The notes below the pieces were generated by a model. It had not been told where the DNA came from. It ran no database searches and worked only from the letters and a program-made list of their open reading frames with translations. A DNA stretch of 30,366 nt, taken from positions 1 to 30,366 of the forward strand of contig JANTGX010000002.1 of NCBI GenBank assembly GCA_024762755.1. The letters are read 5' to 3'. Below are positions 15,250-22,778 of the stretch, piece after piece. This DNA comes from Gammaproteobacteria bacterium. Lineage in GTDB: Bacteria > Pseudomonadota > Gammaproteobacteria > SZUA-152. Positions within the stretch are counted from its first letter, which is position 1. Every line of letters begins with the position of its first letter. Made by a program: the position numbers and the translations under genes.

Positions 15250-16920
15250 CTATTGTGACACACCCACCATACGCAAGGCACGACGCACCGTCTTGGTCGC
15301 TTCCCTCATCATGCTGATGGCAACGGGATAATCACCAGACTTGGCCTTGTCTATCGCCTCGTCACGACGTTTACGCGCCTTTTCGACAAAGCTGTCCATC
15401 AGTTTCAGCGCCCCTGGGGCGGGCTTCTTCATCTCCACGGCGACAGGGATCAATTCCTCGTAGCCAGTGAATCGTTTCAGCTCATAGTCGAACTCATCGG
15501 CCGGCGTGGCAAACTTCAGATCGTACACCAGCGTCTGCGAATCCAGCATCTTGTGCAGCGCCATGGTCACGTCCGACTGCGCCGCTTCCAGCTTGGCATT
15601 GGCCTTGGCGTATTCGCCCTTGGATGCCAAAACGCCGGCCTCGGACTTCAGCGCGGCAATCTTAGCCTTGTCGTACACCGCCTCTGCCGGCACCTTGCCA
15701 GCCTTGGCCAAACGGCCATAGTTATTGGCGTAGGATGCCTCGAAATCGGCAAGACCTCGCTTCAGCTCCTCGTAGTGCTTGGCCTGCTGGGCATTGGCGT
15801 CCTCGCTGGGAACGCGACGCGAGGCCTCACCCACCGACTTCAGCGCCTTGTCGGCCAGCGCAAGGGCCTCCGGCAAGGCACCGGCGAGCAATTTCTCGCG
15901 GCTGGCCGCGATATCCTTCTTCGCCTCCTGCAAGAGTTCCTTCGCCTCGGCATCGGAACTGGCCATGACACGCTTGGCCCCCTGACCATTGACCATCATC
16001 TCAGCAAACATCAGCTTCTGCTTGACCTTCGCCTCGGATACCTGGGCCTTTGCAGGTGCCTTGGCGGCAGTGGCGGCAGAGGTCGAGTGCTTGGGCTCGT
16101 CGATCACGGCCTTTTCGCCCGGGTCGACGATATACAGCGTGGCGCCCATATAGGGATGGTTCCGGCAGGCATAATAGACCTTGTCCGGGGTGTCCTTGCC
16201 CGGCGTGAAGGTCATCACACCATCATAGACGTAAGCCCCCTTCACCCCTTCGACCACGGCGGCACTGCCCCAGCCAATGGGCTTTTTGGAAATGTAGACG
16301 TCATGCTTGGGGTCCGTGTGGATCTCGAAGGTATAGGTCTTGCCACGCTCGAGCACCAAGGACTTGCCTGGCACGCCATCGATACTGAAACCCATGGCGT
16401 GACCCTTGCCATAGGCCGGATGCCGTGGGTCCTTCATCACCAACTCGATCACGTGATGATTGGGTCCTGCGACTGCGGCCTGCTGGGTAGCGGTCTTGGA
16501 GTCAGCCGCCGGTGCAGGCGCGGCAGCAGGGCGATCCTCAGCCGTTGGGGCTGTCGCGGCAGGCTTCTCTACCGGCTCTACAGACTCTACCGGCACTGAC
16601 TGAGCCGCGCCTTCACCCGCCAGCGCAGGCTTCGCCTCTGAAGCCGGGAGGGATTCTATGGCGATGGCTGCCTGGGTGGGCTGCTCTGTCGCCATGACCT
16701 CCACCGATGGTGTCTGCTTCTGTGGTGGCTCAACGACCTCCACTTTGCTTGCCACAGGCGCCTTGCTTTCCACAGGCAGTTCGGCCTTGGACGCAGGCAC
16801 TGCGGCTTCCACAGGCTCGGGCTTCGGCGCAGTTCCGGCGCAACCGGCCAGACCAATGGAAAGCAATAGGACGACAGAGGCCTGCCTAGGAAGCAGACGA
16901 TTGGAAACGACGATTTTCAT
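15250..16920 (-). CDS. Lipoprotein with an amicyanin-like type 1 copper (cupredoxin) domain and helical C-terminus
   Basis: A 556-residue protein with lipobox LAGC (Cys27), an Ala/Pro/Val/Glu-rich linker to about residue 150, a domain at about 155-268, and a long Ala/Lys/Glu-rich, mostly helical C-terminal region. The domain ends in YYACRNHPYMGATLYIVDPG: Cys252, His255 and Met258 in a C-x2-H-x2-M spacing, as in the blue copper protein amicyanin, with a His (206, less likely 201) in HTDPKHDVYIS as the fourth ligand. Small blue copper proteins carry single electrons, so a mono-electron carrier tethered to the outer membrane by a flexible linker is inferred. The ATG at 16920 gives a normal lipoprotein signal; an in-frame start 39 bp upstream does not. 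It sits among triheme genes, bounded by hairpins on both sides. Type 1 copper is predicted from the motif only. Confidence 0.8.
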   Translation of the reverse strand: MKIVVSNRLLPRQASVVLLLSIGLAGCAGTAPKPEPVEAAVPASKAELPVESKAPVASKVEVVEPPQKQTPSVEVMATEQPTQAAIAIESLPASEAKPALAGEGAAQSVPVESVEPVEKPAATAPTAEDRPAAAPAPAADSKTATQQAAVAGPNHHVIELVMKDPRHPAYGKGHAMGFSIDGVPGKSLVLERGKTYTFEIHTDPKHDVYISKKPIGWGSAAVVEGVKGAYVYDGVMTFTPGKDTPDKVYYACRNHPYMGATLYIVDPGEKAVIDEPKHSTSAATAAKAPAKAQVSEAKVKQKLMFAEMMVNGQGAKRVMASSDAEAKELLQEAKKDIAASREKLLAGALPEALALADKALKSVGEASRRVPSEDANAQQAKHYEELKRGLADFEASYANNYGRLAKAGKVPAEAVYDKAKIAALKSEAGVLASKGEYAKANAKLEAAQSDVTMALHKMLDSQTLVYDLKFATPADEFDYELKRFTGYEELIPVAVEMKKPAPGALKLMDSFVEKARKRRDEAIDKAKSGDYPVAISMMREATKTVRRALRMVGVSQ

Positions 16921-16998
16921 AGAACTTACCCGCACTAGCATGAGGAATGATTCAAACACAGGGACACCCGGCGGCGATGCTTATCGGGTCATTAGAGA

Positions 16999-17026
16999 AA
17001 CGGCGCGAACAAAAGTTCGCGCCGTT
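16999..17026 (-). terminator. Strong 12-bp hairpin between triheme and copper lipoprotein genes
   Basis: A perfect 12-bp inverted repeat (AACGGCGCGAAC and its complement) closed by a 4-base loop lies about 80 bp after the stop of the triheme gene at 17105. The minus-strand continuation is TTTCTCT, a weak T tract. It should form a stable RNA hairpin that either terminates part of transcription or protects the upstream message. The remaining 184 bp of this gap show no clear promoter. Confidence 0.55.
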
Positions 17027-17104
17027 CAAGGTCAAACCCTAACTTGGCCAGGAGCTATGATCGCTCGAACGGCCTGATGTCTCCCACCATGCACATGGGA
17101 TCGG

Positions 17105-17767
17105 TTAACGCCAGGGATTCTTTAGGCTTGCCTCACTCTGCGGCGGCTTCCAGTCTTTCGGCTTGGCCTTGGAGTGGCACTTCTTGCACGACTTGGTGGT
17201 GATGGGGAAGGACACCTTGCCGTGGCAAACGCCACACTTCTGGCCCAGCAGAATGGCCGACATGTTGATCACATTGGCCTTGCGCTGCGGGATGAAGATC
17301 TTCGGGTGGCAGTTCGAGCAATGCAGCCACTGGGTGTGCGGTTTGTGCGGAAACACCACATCGGGGACGGAGGCCTTCACCTCACGCACGATATCGAGGT
17401 CCATCACCAGTGGCTCGACCGTAGGATCGAAACGATCATAGCGCGGCTGAATGAGACCGTCGTTCAAGGCCTTGACCCAATCGACATAGTTGCCGAAATC
17501 GCTCGTCGGCAGCCCATCGTAGGCGATACGCGGCGGCTGAAGCACGTGCGTATTGTCGTTGTCGGGATCATGCACGCCATCTTCGGGCGGCGCCATATTG
17601 CGCTCTTTCTCTTTTTTCAGCAGGCGATTGAAGACGTTTGCCGAACTCACCTGCCCCTTCGCAGACTTCACTTCTTTCATCGGTGGCTGAGCCGCCTCTG
17701 CTTGCACGACGACCATCGGCAACGCGATAAAAGCCACAACCCCCAGGAAGAATTGATTCATTTTCAT
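17105..17767 (-). CDS. Triheme c-type cytochrome
   Basis: A 220-residue protein with a signal peptide (cleavage around AEAA-Q) and three haem sites, CSNCH, CGVCH and CKKCH. It is a close paralogue of the protein at 14595-15182: both have an EDG(V/I)HDP(D/E)ND motif, then LQPP, a stretch ending in DGLIQPR or RGLIAPR, FPHxPHTQWL, and QRxxxxVxMxAI between haems 1 and 2. Bis-His coordination for at least two haems is suggested by FPHKPH. It should be a soluble periplasmic electron shuttle (inferred). It begins 23 bp after the stop of the smaller triheme gene at 17791, so both are likely on one message. Confidence 0.88.
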   Translation of the reverse strand: MKMNQFFLGVVAFIALPMVVVQAEAAQPPMKEVKSAKGQVSSANVFNRLLKKEKERNMAPPEDGVHDPDNDNTHVLQPPRIAYDGLPTSDFGNYVDWVKALNDGLIQPRYDRFDPTVEPLVMDLDIVREVKASVPDVVFPHKPHTQWLHCSNCHPKIFIPQRKANVINMSAILLGQKCGVCHGKVSFPITTKSCKKCHSKAKPKDWKPPQSEASLKNPWR

Positions 17768-17790
17768 TGTAATAACCCTTCGTTGTCAGC

Positions 17791-18195
17791 TTACTTCTTG
17801 TTACCCAATTTCTTATAAGTCGGTGCTACCAACCGCTGGACGGTACTACCGTGGATCTGCGTTGGCGTACCAGGCACCCCCGAATGGCACATGCCGCAGT
17901 TCTCTACCGACCAGGAAATCTCACCGTTGTGGCAGGCGCCACAGAATTGGCCATCGATGATCTTGGCCATGGTGATCTTGTTGCCACCGGCCTTGAACTT
18001 GAAACCCAGATCCGCATGACACACCTTGCAGCGGAAACGGATGCGGTGGTACCAATGCGGAAACACCGCCGGGCGCATACCCGCCGCATCGGAATAGTTG
18101 TTGATAACCACATCGGCATATTCTGCCTGTGCTGCCTGCGGCAACACCAGAACGGCCAACATACTCAGCAAGCCAATTAAAGCCGACTTGAACAT
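17791..18195 (-). CDS. Small triheme c-type cytochrome
   Basis: A 134-residue protein with a clean signal peptide (cleaved near AQAE) and three haem sites, CKVCH, CGACH and CGMCH. FPHWYHRIRF just before the first site gives distal histidines. It lacks the N-terminal EDG-HDP motif region of the other two triheme proteins. The ATG at 18195 was chosen because GGAGGGAGG lies just upstream; the longer reading frame has no such site. It follows the beta-barrel gene by 77 bp. A periplasmic carrier that docks at the barrel, or a cytochrome that passes into it as MtrA does in MtrB, is possible, but with three haems it is short for spanning a membrane alone. Confidence 0.86.
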   Translation of the reverse strand: MFKSALIGLLSMLAVLVLPQAAQAEYADVVINNYSDAAGMRPAVFPHWYHRIRFRCKVCHADLGFKFKAGGNKITMAKIIDGQFCGACHNGEISWSVENCGMCHSGVPGTPTQIHGSTVQRLVAPTYKKLGNKK

Positions 18196-18272
18196 AGAGC
18201 CTCCCTCCATATCACTTAAAAAACCCAGACAAGACATTTATTTTTAGTGCAAGGGGAACATATTACCCCACA

Positions 18273-20078
18273 TCAAAAGCTGCGGGTAGCCTGAAAACTG
18301 AGTGATTTCATCGGCACCCCAGATGTGCTCTTGGTCAGCCGAAACGTCGCCGACATACCCAGACGCCCCAGACTGTATTGAAGACGGTTGTCCCAGTCCA
18401 TCCTGTCGGCCGGCACCGCCGCATCGACGTCCTTGGTGGCGTAGAAACGGGAATTGAAGCGCAGATTGTAAACGCCAAAGGGTCTCCCGTGTCGATAGCT
18501 GGCGCTTAGGTTGGCATAACGCCGATAGGTATCTTCGTTGGACGCGCCGCCGGTCGTATACTCCTGGCGATTGATATTGTAGGAAAAATTCCCAGAGATC
18601 CCGCTCAGCTGATTGATCGTCAGATCCTGCGCGAGATTGAAGCCCGCGCGCTGAAACGACGACCTGCTCTCACCCCGTGTCCGCGAATCGCTCAACTGAA
18701 GACTGCCATAGGTCGAACCGAGATGACCACGGCGATTGGCGCCCAGGTTGACGCTGTGACTGAGGGTGGTCGCCATGACATCGCTGCTCGAGCTCTCACT
18801 TCCAGACCAGGACTGAGAGGCGCTCGCCGTGAACGACATCGACCGCCCGGCCGCCCACGAGCCGTTGAGGCTGTGCGAAATGCCCGCTCCATAACTCTGC
18901 AGGCTCGTCTCGCTGGTGCTGCCCTGAAGATCCGTCCGGGTCGAGGTGTTGCCCGCTGATGCAGAGGTCTGCCACTGCCAGCTGAGACCGGCGCCCAAGG
19001 TGTAGCGCAGCGAGGCATAGGAGATGCCCAGGTTTTCACTCGCGGTCAAGGTCTGCGCATCACCGCTGTCCGTCGATCCCACGGTCAGTCCTGCCGTAAT
19101 GCTCGAGCGCCGGGTCAGGCGGTACTGCGCGCCAATATTGGTATTCAGGCTGCGACGGGTATTGCTGCCCGCAGCAGAGGAGGAAGACTCCGACGCTCGC
19201 ACGCCACCCGACATACTCAGTGCGCGGTGCTCCGGGCGCCAATAGAAACTGCTCGAAGCCTGCCCCACGGTCGACGTGCTCGAGTCGGTGGTCCCCGGAT
19301 CCACGTTCACATAGGAAACGAGGTTGGTCACCCCGTTACTGGGCGACGGCGTGTAGATATGATTCAGCGCCACCACGTAGGCCGATGGCTGTGCATCGCT
19401 TGCGGCCGAAGAACTCGACGTGTAGTTGGCCGTTATGCCTAGGGTATTGGGTGCGGAGTTCACCTGATAGGACAGGCCGTAGGACTTCGTCGAGGCCGCC
19501 GTGATGCCACCGGAAAAGGAATTGCGGTAATACCACAGATTGGTCAACGCCCCCCCCCGCGAGCGGTAGGTCTGGCGCATGGAGAGGCGCGTCACCTGGT
19601 AATAGATATCGCCGGTGACCTGCGTCAGGTCCGAAAAGGAGGCCGAACGACTGTCGGATCGGGAATACATCAGGCTGAAGGGGAAACGGCTGCGCGGAAA
19701 CAGACTGAAGGTAAAGGTGCCCGTCACCGAACTGGCATCCGCGCTGGAGGTCGTCGTCTCGGTATTGGTAAAGGTCAGATTCAAGGCCGCCGAGGTCGTC
19801 GCAAACCAGGGCTGCCAGACATAACCAGAGGCGTTGATCGCCGTCGTGAGCTGCATGCGCTCGGAGGCCGTACTGGCGCTCATGTAGTTGTACGAATAGG
19901 CCACATAGCCGCCAAAGTTGAGCGGCACAAGCGATGAGAAAGAAGCATGGGATGGGGCGCTCAGCAACAGCGTGGAGGCGCACAACAGGGTCGCCATACG
20001 GCGCGCCTGACCGCCCAATCGCGCAAGGCGATCCGGGCGGTTTGGCCCAGACCTACGCACGGGCCACCCCCCCGCCAT
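18273..20078 (-). CDS. Large outer-membrane beta-barrel protein of the conduit
   Basis: About 600 residues, with an Arg-rich n-region, a hydrophobic segment (MATLLCASTLLLSAPSHA) and probable cleavage after SHA. The mature chain is Ser/Thr/Tyr-rich with alternating polar and nonpolar residues throughout, no long helices, and a C-terminal Phe (ATRSF), the usual signal for Bam-dependent insertion. The size suggests a barrel of over 20 strands, as in MtrB or Geobacter OmbB/OmbC, but the N-terminal CXXC of MtrB/PioB is absent. Candidate starts are 20165 (GTG), 20132, 20078 and 19997; none has a good ribosome-binding site, and 20078 is used because it keeps the positive charges before the hydrophobic core. 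A position between PpiC and the triheme genes makes it the likely sheath of the electron conduit. Confidence 0.75.
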   Translation of the reverse strand: MAGGWPVRRSGPNRPDRLARLGGQARRMATLLCASTLLLSAPSHASFSSLVPLNFGGYVAYSYNYMSASTASERMQLTTAINASGYVWQPWFATTSAALNLTFTNTETTTSSADASSVTGTFTFSLFPRSRFPFSLMYSRSDSRSASFSDLTQVTGDIYYQVTRLSMRQTYRSRGGALTNLWYYRNSFSGGITAASTKSYGLSYQVNSAPNTLGITANYTSSSSAASDAQPSAYVVALNHIYTPSPSNGVTNLVSYVNVDPGTTDSSTSTVGQASSSFYWRPEHRALSMSGGVRASESSSSAAGSNTRRSLNTNIGAQYRLTRRSSITAGLTVGSTDSGDAQTLTASENLGISYASLRYTLGAGLSWQWQTSASAGNTSTRTDLQGSTSETSLQSYGAGISHSLNGSWAAGRSMSFTASASQSWSGSESSSSDVMATTLSHSVNLGANRRGHLGSTYGSLQLSDSRTRGESRSSFQRAGFNLAQDLTINQLSGISGNFSYNINRQEYTTGGASNEDTYRRYANLSASYRHGRPFGVYNLRFNSRFYATKDVDAAVPADRMDWDNRLQYSLGRLGMSATFRLTKSTSGVPMKSLSFQATRSF

Positions 20079-20215
20079 ACCGGACTTCGTCAGTAGAACC
20101 CATCCTCCCCCCAATCGAAACGAGTCGAACATACGGACCCGGCGCACCCCACCAGACCGACCCACATGACACGGGTCCGACCTTACGCCGCGTCACTAAG
20201 CTAACGTAACCTTTA

Positions 20216-21259
20216 TTATTTCTCTACTACGCCTGCCTTCGCCTTTTCGCTGGGACGCCATGGAAGATCATTGACCACGATCTTGGCCTTCGCACGCAAA
20301 TCCTTGCGCAAAGCATCCCAGGCCTCGTTACCCTTCTCCCGCAGGTACAGCTTTTCGGCGCGCTCACGCACCGCCTCCAAGGGATTCAGTTGCGCCTTGA
20401 TCCTATCATCCAGGCGAAAGATGGACACGCCCTCCAGCATCACTACCGGGGCCGAGATCTCACCCGGCTCCATGATATCCAATACCTTCTGCGCGTTCGC
20501 CCCGAGCATGCCGGAGTGCACGTAACCCATGTCGCCGCCATCTTTCGCCGACTTGTCGCTGGAATGGATCCTCGCCAGTTCGGCGAAGTCCGCCCCCTTG
20601 TTGAGGCGCTCGACGATGGAGGCCGCTTCTTTGTGGGCCTGCTGCCAGACCTCGGCGGAGGCCGCCGGATCCACGCGCAACAGGATGAGCGAGACCTTGA
20701 TCCTCTCCGGAGTGGTGAACAGATCCTTGTGCTCCTCATAGAACTGTCTGAGCTCCGACTCGCTGGGCTTGTCGATCGACTTCACCTGCTCCTCGAGGCG
20801 CATCGCCAGGCTGTCCCCGATGAGTTTCTCGCGGATCTTGGGCAGGATGTCGGCGCGCACCTTGGCCCATTCCTGATTGTCCTTGAACTGCTCTTCGTAG
20901 CGCGCCAACGCCGCCTCGACGGCCGGCATATCCGGCTCGATGCCGCGACGCTTGGCCTCGCGTATCAGGAGGAAGCGCTCGATCATCTCGTCGGCCACCT
21001 CCTTGAAATATTTGCGCCGCTCTTCGTCGGGCACATTGCCGTGGTAGAAGCGCTGCTTCATCCCGCGCCGCAGGGCCGAGACATAGTCTCCAATCGGGAT
21101 CTTCTGCCCATCGATAATGGCCAGATAATCGGGCTTCTCCTGCGCACCCTGCGAGGGCGCAGCAGGCGCCGGCTCGTCTGCGGCCAGGCAACTGCCCGCG
21201 CCGAACATGAAAATCAGGCCCAGGAACAGGCTTCGTAAACCACACTGTGATCTCAGCAT
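20216..21259 (-). CDS. PpiC/SurA-like periplasmic peptidyl-prolyl isomerase
   Basis: A 347-residue protein with a signal peptide (cleavage around CLA-A), an N-terminal helical chaperone-like part (about 45-180, SurA-N type), and a parvulin domain (about 185-290) with PERIKVSLILLRVDP, GGDMGYVHSGML, and the end strand EISAPVVMLEGVSIFRLDD. Parvulin-type isomerases fold periplasmic and outer-membrane proteins, so this one probably helps assemble the adjacent barrel or the haem-rich cytochromes. The ATG at 21259 is preferred to the GTG at 21265 because AGGG lies 7 bp before it. It sits downstream of the tetraheme gene and its terminator, with no recognisable promoter of its own in the short gap, so it is likely expressed by read-through. 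PpiC genes are known companions of multihaem cytochrome loci, as recalled. Confidence 0.88.
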   Translation of the reverse strand: MLRSQCGLRSLFLGLIFMFGAGSCLAADEPAPAAPSQGAQEKPDYLAIIDGQKIPIGDYVSALRRGMKQRFYHGNVPDEERRKYFKEVADEMIERFLLIREAKRRGIEPDMPAVEAALARYEEQFKDNQEWAKVRADILPKIREKLIGDSLAMRLEEQVKSIDKPSESELRQFYEEHKDLFTTPERIKVSLILLRVDPAASAEVWQQAHKEAASIVERLNKGADFAELARIHSSDKSAKDGGDMGYVHSGMLGANAQKVLDIMEPGEISAPVVMLEGVSIFRLDDRIKAQLNPLEAVRERAEKLYLREKGNEAWDALRKDLRAKAKIVVNDLPWRPSEKAKAGVVEK

Positions 21260-21306
21260 TGACACACCCTAGATTGAAACGTCCAGAAAACCCATACACT
21301 ACCCAT

Positions 21307-21351
21307 AAAAAAGGCCGGCAGTCCGTGGTCACCCACAAGACTGCCAGCCTT
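21307..21351 (-). terminator. Rho-independent terminator of the tetraheme gene
   Basis: On the minus strand a 13-bp stem (AAGGCTGGCAGTC pairing with GACTGCCGGCCTT, one G-T pair) with a 15-base loop is followed by TTTTTTA. It lies about 30 bp after the tetraheme stop. It should make the tetraheme message mostly monocistronic, with limited read-through into ppiC and the barrel, giving more tetraheme protein than conduit. Confidence 0.85.
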
Positions 21352-21379
21352 GTTACTTCAACTACAAGTCAGGCCAACG

Positions 21380-22324
21380 CTACTTGGTATGGCAAGACAG
21401 GCAGATCGCACTACCGTTGTTCGATGCGCCGGTATTGAAGGCGGGATCGATTCGCAGGAAGGTCGTGGTCTCGAGATGCGGATCATGGCAGGAACCACAC
21501 TCCACGAAGGGCTCGGGCTCTGCGGCATAGGCCACACCACGCGCATCGGCGGCGGCCAGGGTCGAGGTGTCGCGGGTATACAGCTTGAAGTCCCACTTGT
21601 CGAAGGCACCGTTGGTCGACACGGCAGAGGCATTACCCATGAAGGTGTTGTCGATGTACCAGCGGTTCGTGCCGGTGATCTGCGAGGCGGGAACAAAGTC
21701 CTGGTCGCGGGTCGGGCCGACGGAGGCGAAGGCACCACCGGCGGGGTTGCTGGCAGAGTAACCGCCACCACCGTACTGCATGCTGACCGGGTGATCGTTG
21801 GTCAGATCGGTACCCAGATTGAAGATGGTAGTACCACCCGTATCAGGGCCCGCAGTAAACGTGCCCGTGGCGTCCAGAGAACCATCGGTAGACGGATTCC
21901 AGGTCCAGGCCAGACCACCGGCTAGACCACCCGTCGCGTCATAACCACCGGAACCCGGGGCATTGATGATGTTGTCGATTGCCTGAGAGCCGTCATGGCA
22001 GGTCAGGCAGGCCATGGTCACGGAACCGATCGGGCCCTGGGCGGCGTCATAGGTCGAGGTGCCCAGCTGGTCATAGGTCTTGAAAGTAGAGGTGGTCAGC
22101 ACCTTGTTCCACAACGGCACCGGGGCACCGTTGTCACCACCATGCGGCGTGTGACAGAAGATACAGATCTCGCCCGTGTCCTGGACGGAGTTCGGGCCGG
22201 TACCGGCAGAACCCAGGTTGTGCTTGGTGTTGGCGATAGTGCCGGCGGTGGCGCCGCCAGCGGCCAGCATGGCGCCAGCCATGACCGCCGTTGCAACTGC
22301 AGACTTCAGAAATTGCTTCTTCAT
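21380..22324 (-). CDS. Tetraheme c-type cytochrome, possible extracellular filament subunit
   Basis: A 314-residue protein with signal peptide MKKQFLKSAV... cleaved near TAG-T (mature chain about 285). Four haem sites: CIFCH (Cys54), CLTCH (Cys106), CGSCH (Cys276) and CLSCH (Cys308, three residues from the end). The mature chain has exactly eight His: four in CXXCH and four in TKHNL (35), CHTPHG (61), NDHPVS (178) and CHDPHL (283), which would make four bis-His haems with none left over. Four haems and these ligand motifs recall Geobacter OmcE, in which one distal His comes from the next subunit of the filament; relatedness to OmcE is inferred, not measured. The rest is Gly/Ala/Thr-rich. Start ATG 22324 is supported by AGGGGG upstream. 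It has its own promoter and terminator, suited to high expression. Confidence 0.88.
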   Translation of the reverse strand: MKKQFLKSAVATAVMAGAMLAAGGATAGTIANTKHNLGSAGTGPNSVQDTGEICIFCHTPHGGDNGAPVPLWNKVLTTSTFKTYDQLGTSTYDAAQGPIGSVTMACLTCHDGSQAIDNIINAPGSGGYDATGGLAGGLAWTWNPSTDGSLDATGTFTAGPDTGGTTIFNLGTDLTNDHPVSMQYGGGGYSASNPAGGAFASVGPTRDQDFVPASQITGTNRWYIDNTFMGNASAVSTNGAFDKWDFKLYTRDTSTLAAADARGVAYAAEPEPFVECGSCHDPHLETTTFLRIDPAFNTGASNNGSAICLSCHTK

Positions 22325-22432
22325 TGTTTGAAACCCCCTATGGTCTCGTCGTACTTCATTTAGCGAATGAACAACCCAGCAGCCCACCCAATTCAGGCCC
22401 CGGGAACGATGCTACTCCCAACGTGTCTGTCA

Positions 22433-22462
22433 TTTTTAGCACAGCGCAGAATTTCTTGTCAA
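22433..22462 (-). promoter_or_regulatory. Sigma70-type promoter of the tetraheme gene
   Basis: The minus strand reads TTGACA, an 18-bp spacer, then TAAAAA, with a TG one base before the -10 (an extended -10). The predicted message starts near 22426, leaving a leader of about 100 bases before the ATG at 22324. It is the best-matching promoter seen in the cytochrome locus. Confidence 0.6.
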
Positions 22463-22526
22463 TAAACTCCGCAGAAAAAGGCCACACTGCCGACCCACAC
22501 CTGCGAAAATCCTTACCCAACCGCGC

Positions 22527-22543
22527 CGCCCGGAATTCGGGCG
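22527..22543. repeat. Palindrome upstream of the tetraheme promoter
   Basis: CGCCCG and CGGGCG, a perfect 6-bp inverted repeat with a 5-base centre (GAATT), about 65 bp upstream of the -35 element. No T-run follows on the minus strand, so an operator site is as likely as a hairpin terminator for the preceding NHL gene. Confidence 0.3.
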
Positions 22544-22598
22544 AAAAGCCCCACGACAACAGACAGATAGCGATGCAAGGCAGTGACTACATCGGCCA

Positions 22599-22629
22599 GG
22601 CAATTTGCCAAACCGTGATCGACGTCACA
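22599..22629. promoter_or_regulatory. Two adjacent palindromes, one CRP/Vfr-like
   Basis: In the 454-bp gap before the tetraheme gene are GGCAA-T-TTGCC (22599-22609) and CGTGATCGACGTCACA (22614-22629). The second has the GTGA-N6-TCAC core of CRP-family sites and matches TGTGA-N6-TCACA at nine of ten positions. It lies about 150 bp upstream of the -35, far for classic activation, so it could act by looping or serve another regulator. Such a site can occur by chance. Confidence 0.35.
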
Positions 22630-22778
22630 AAACCAACAAATTTCTTTCGGTGGCTTTTATTCTTGACCGAGAACGAGCATACAAGACCACGCCCGAACGC
22701 ATAATCGGCCAAAATCCCGAGGTAGCTAGGGGAACGCCCGCGGCGTAGGCCATCACTGCCCCGGCGCATCCCGAGGCG

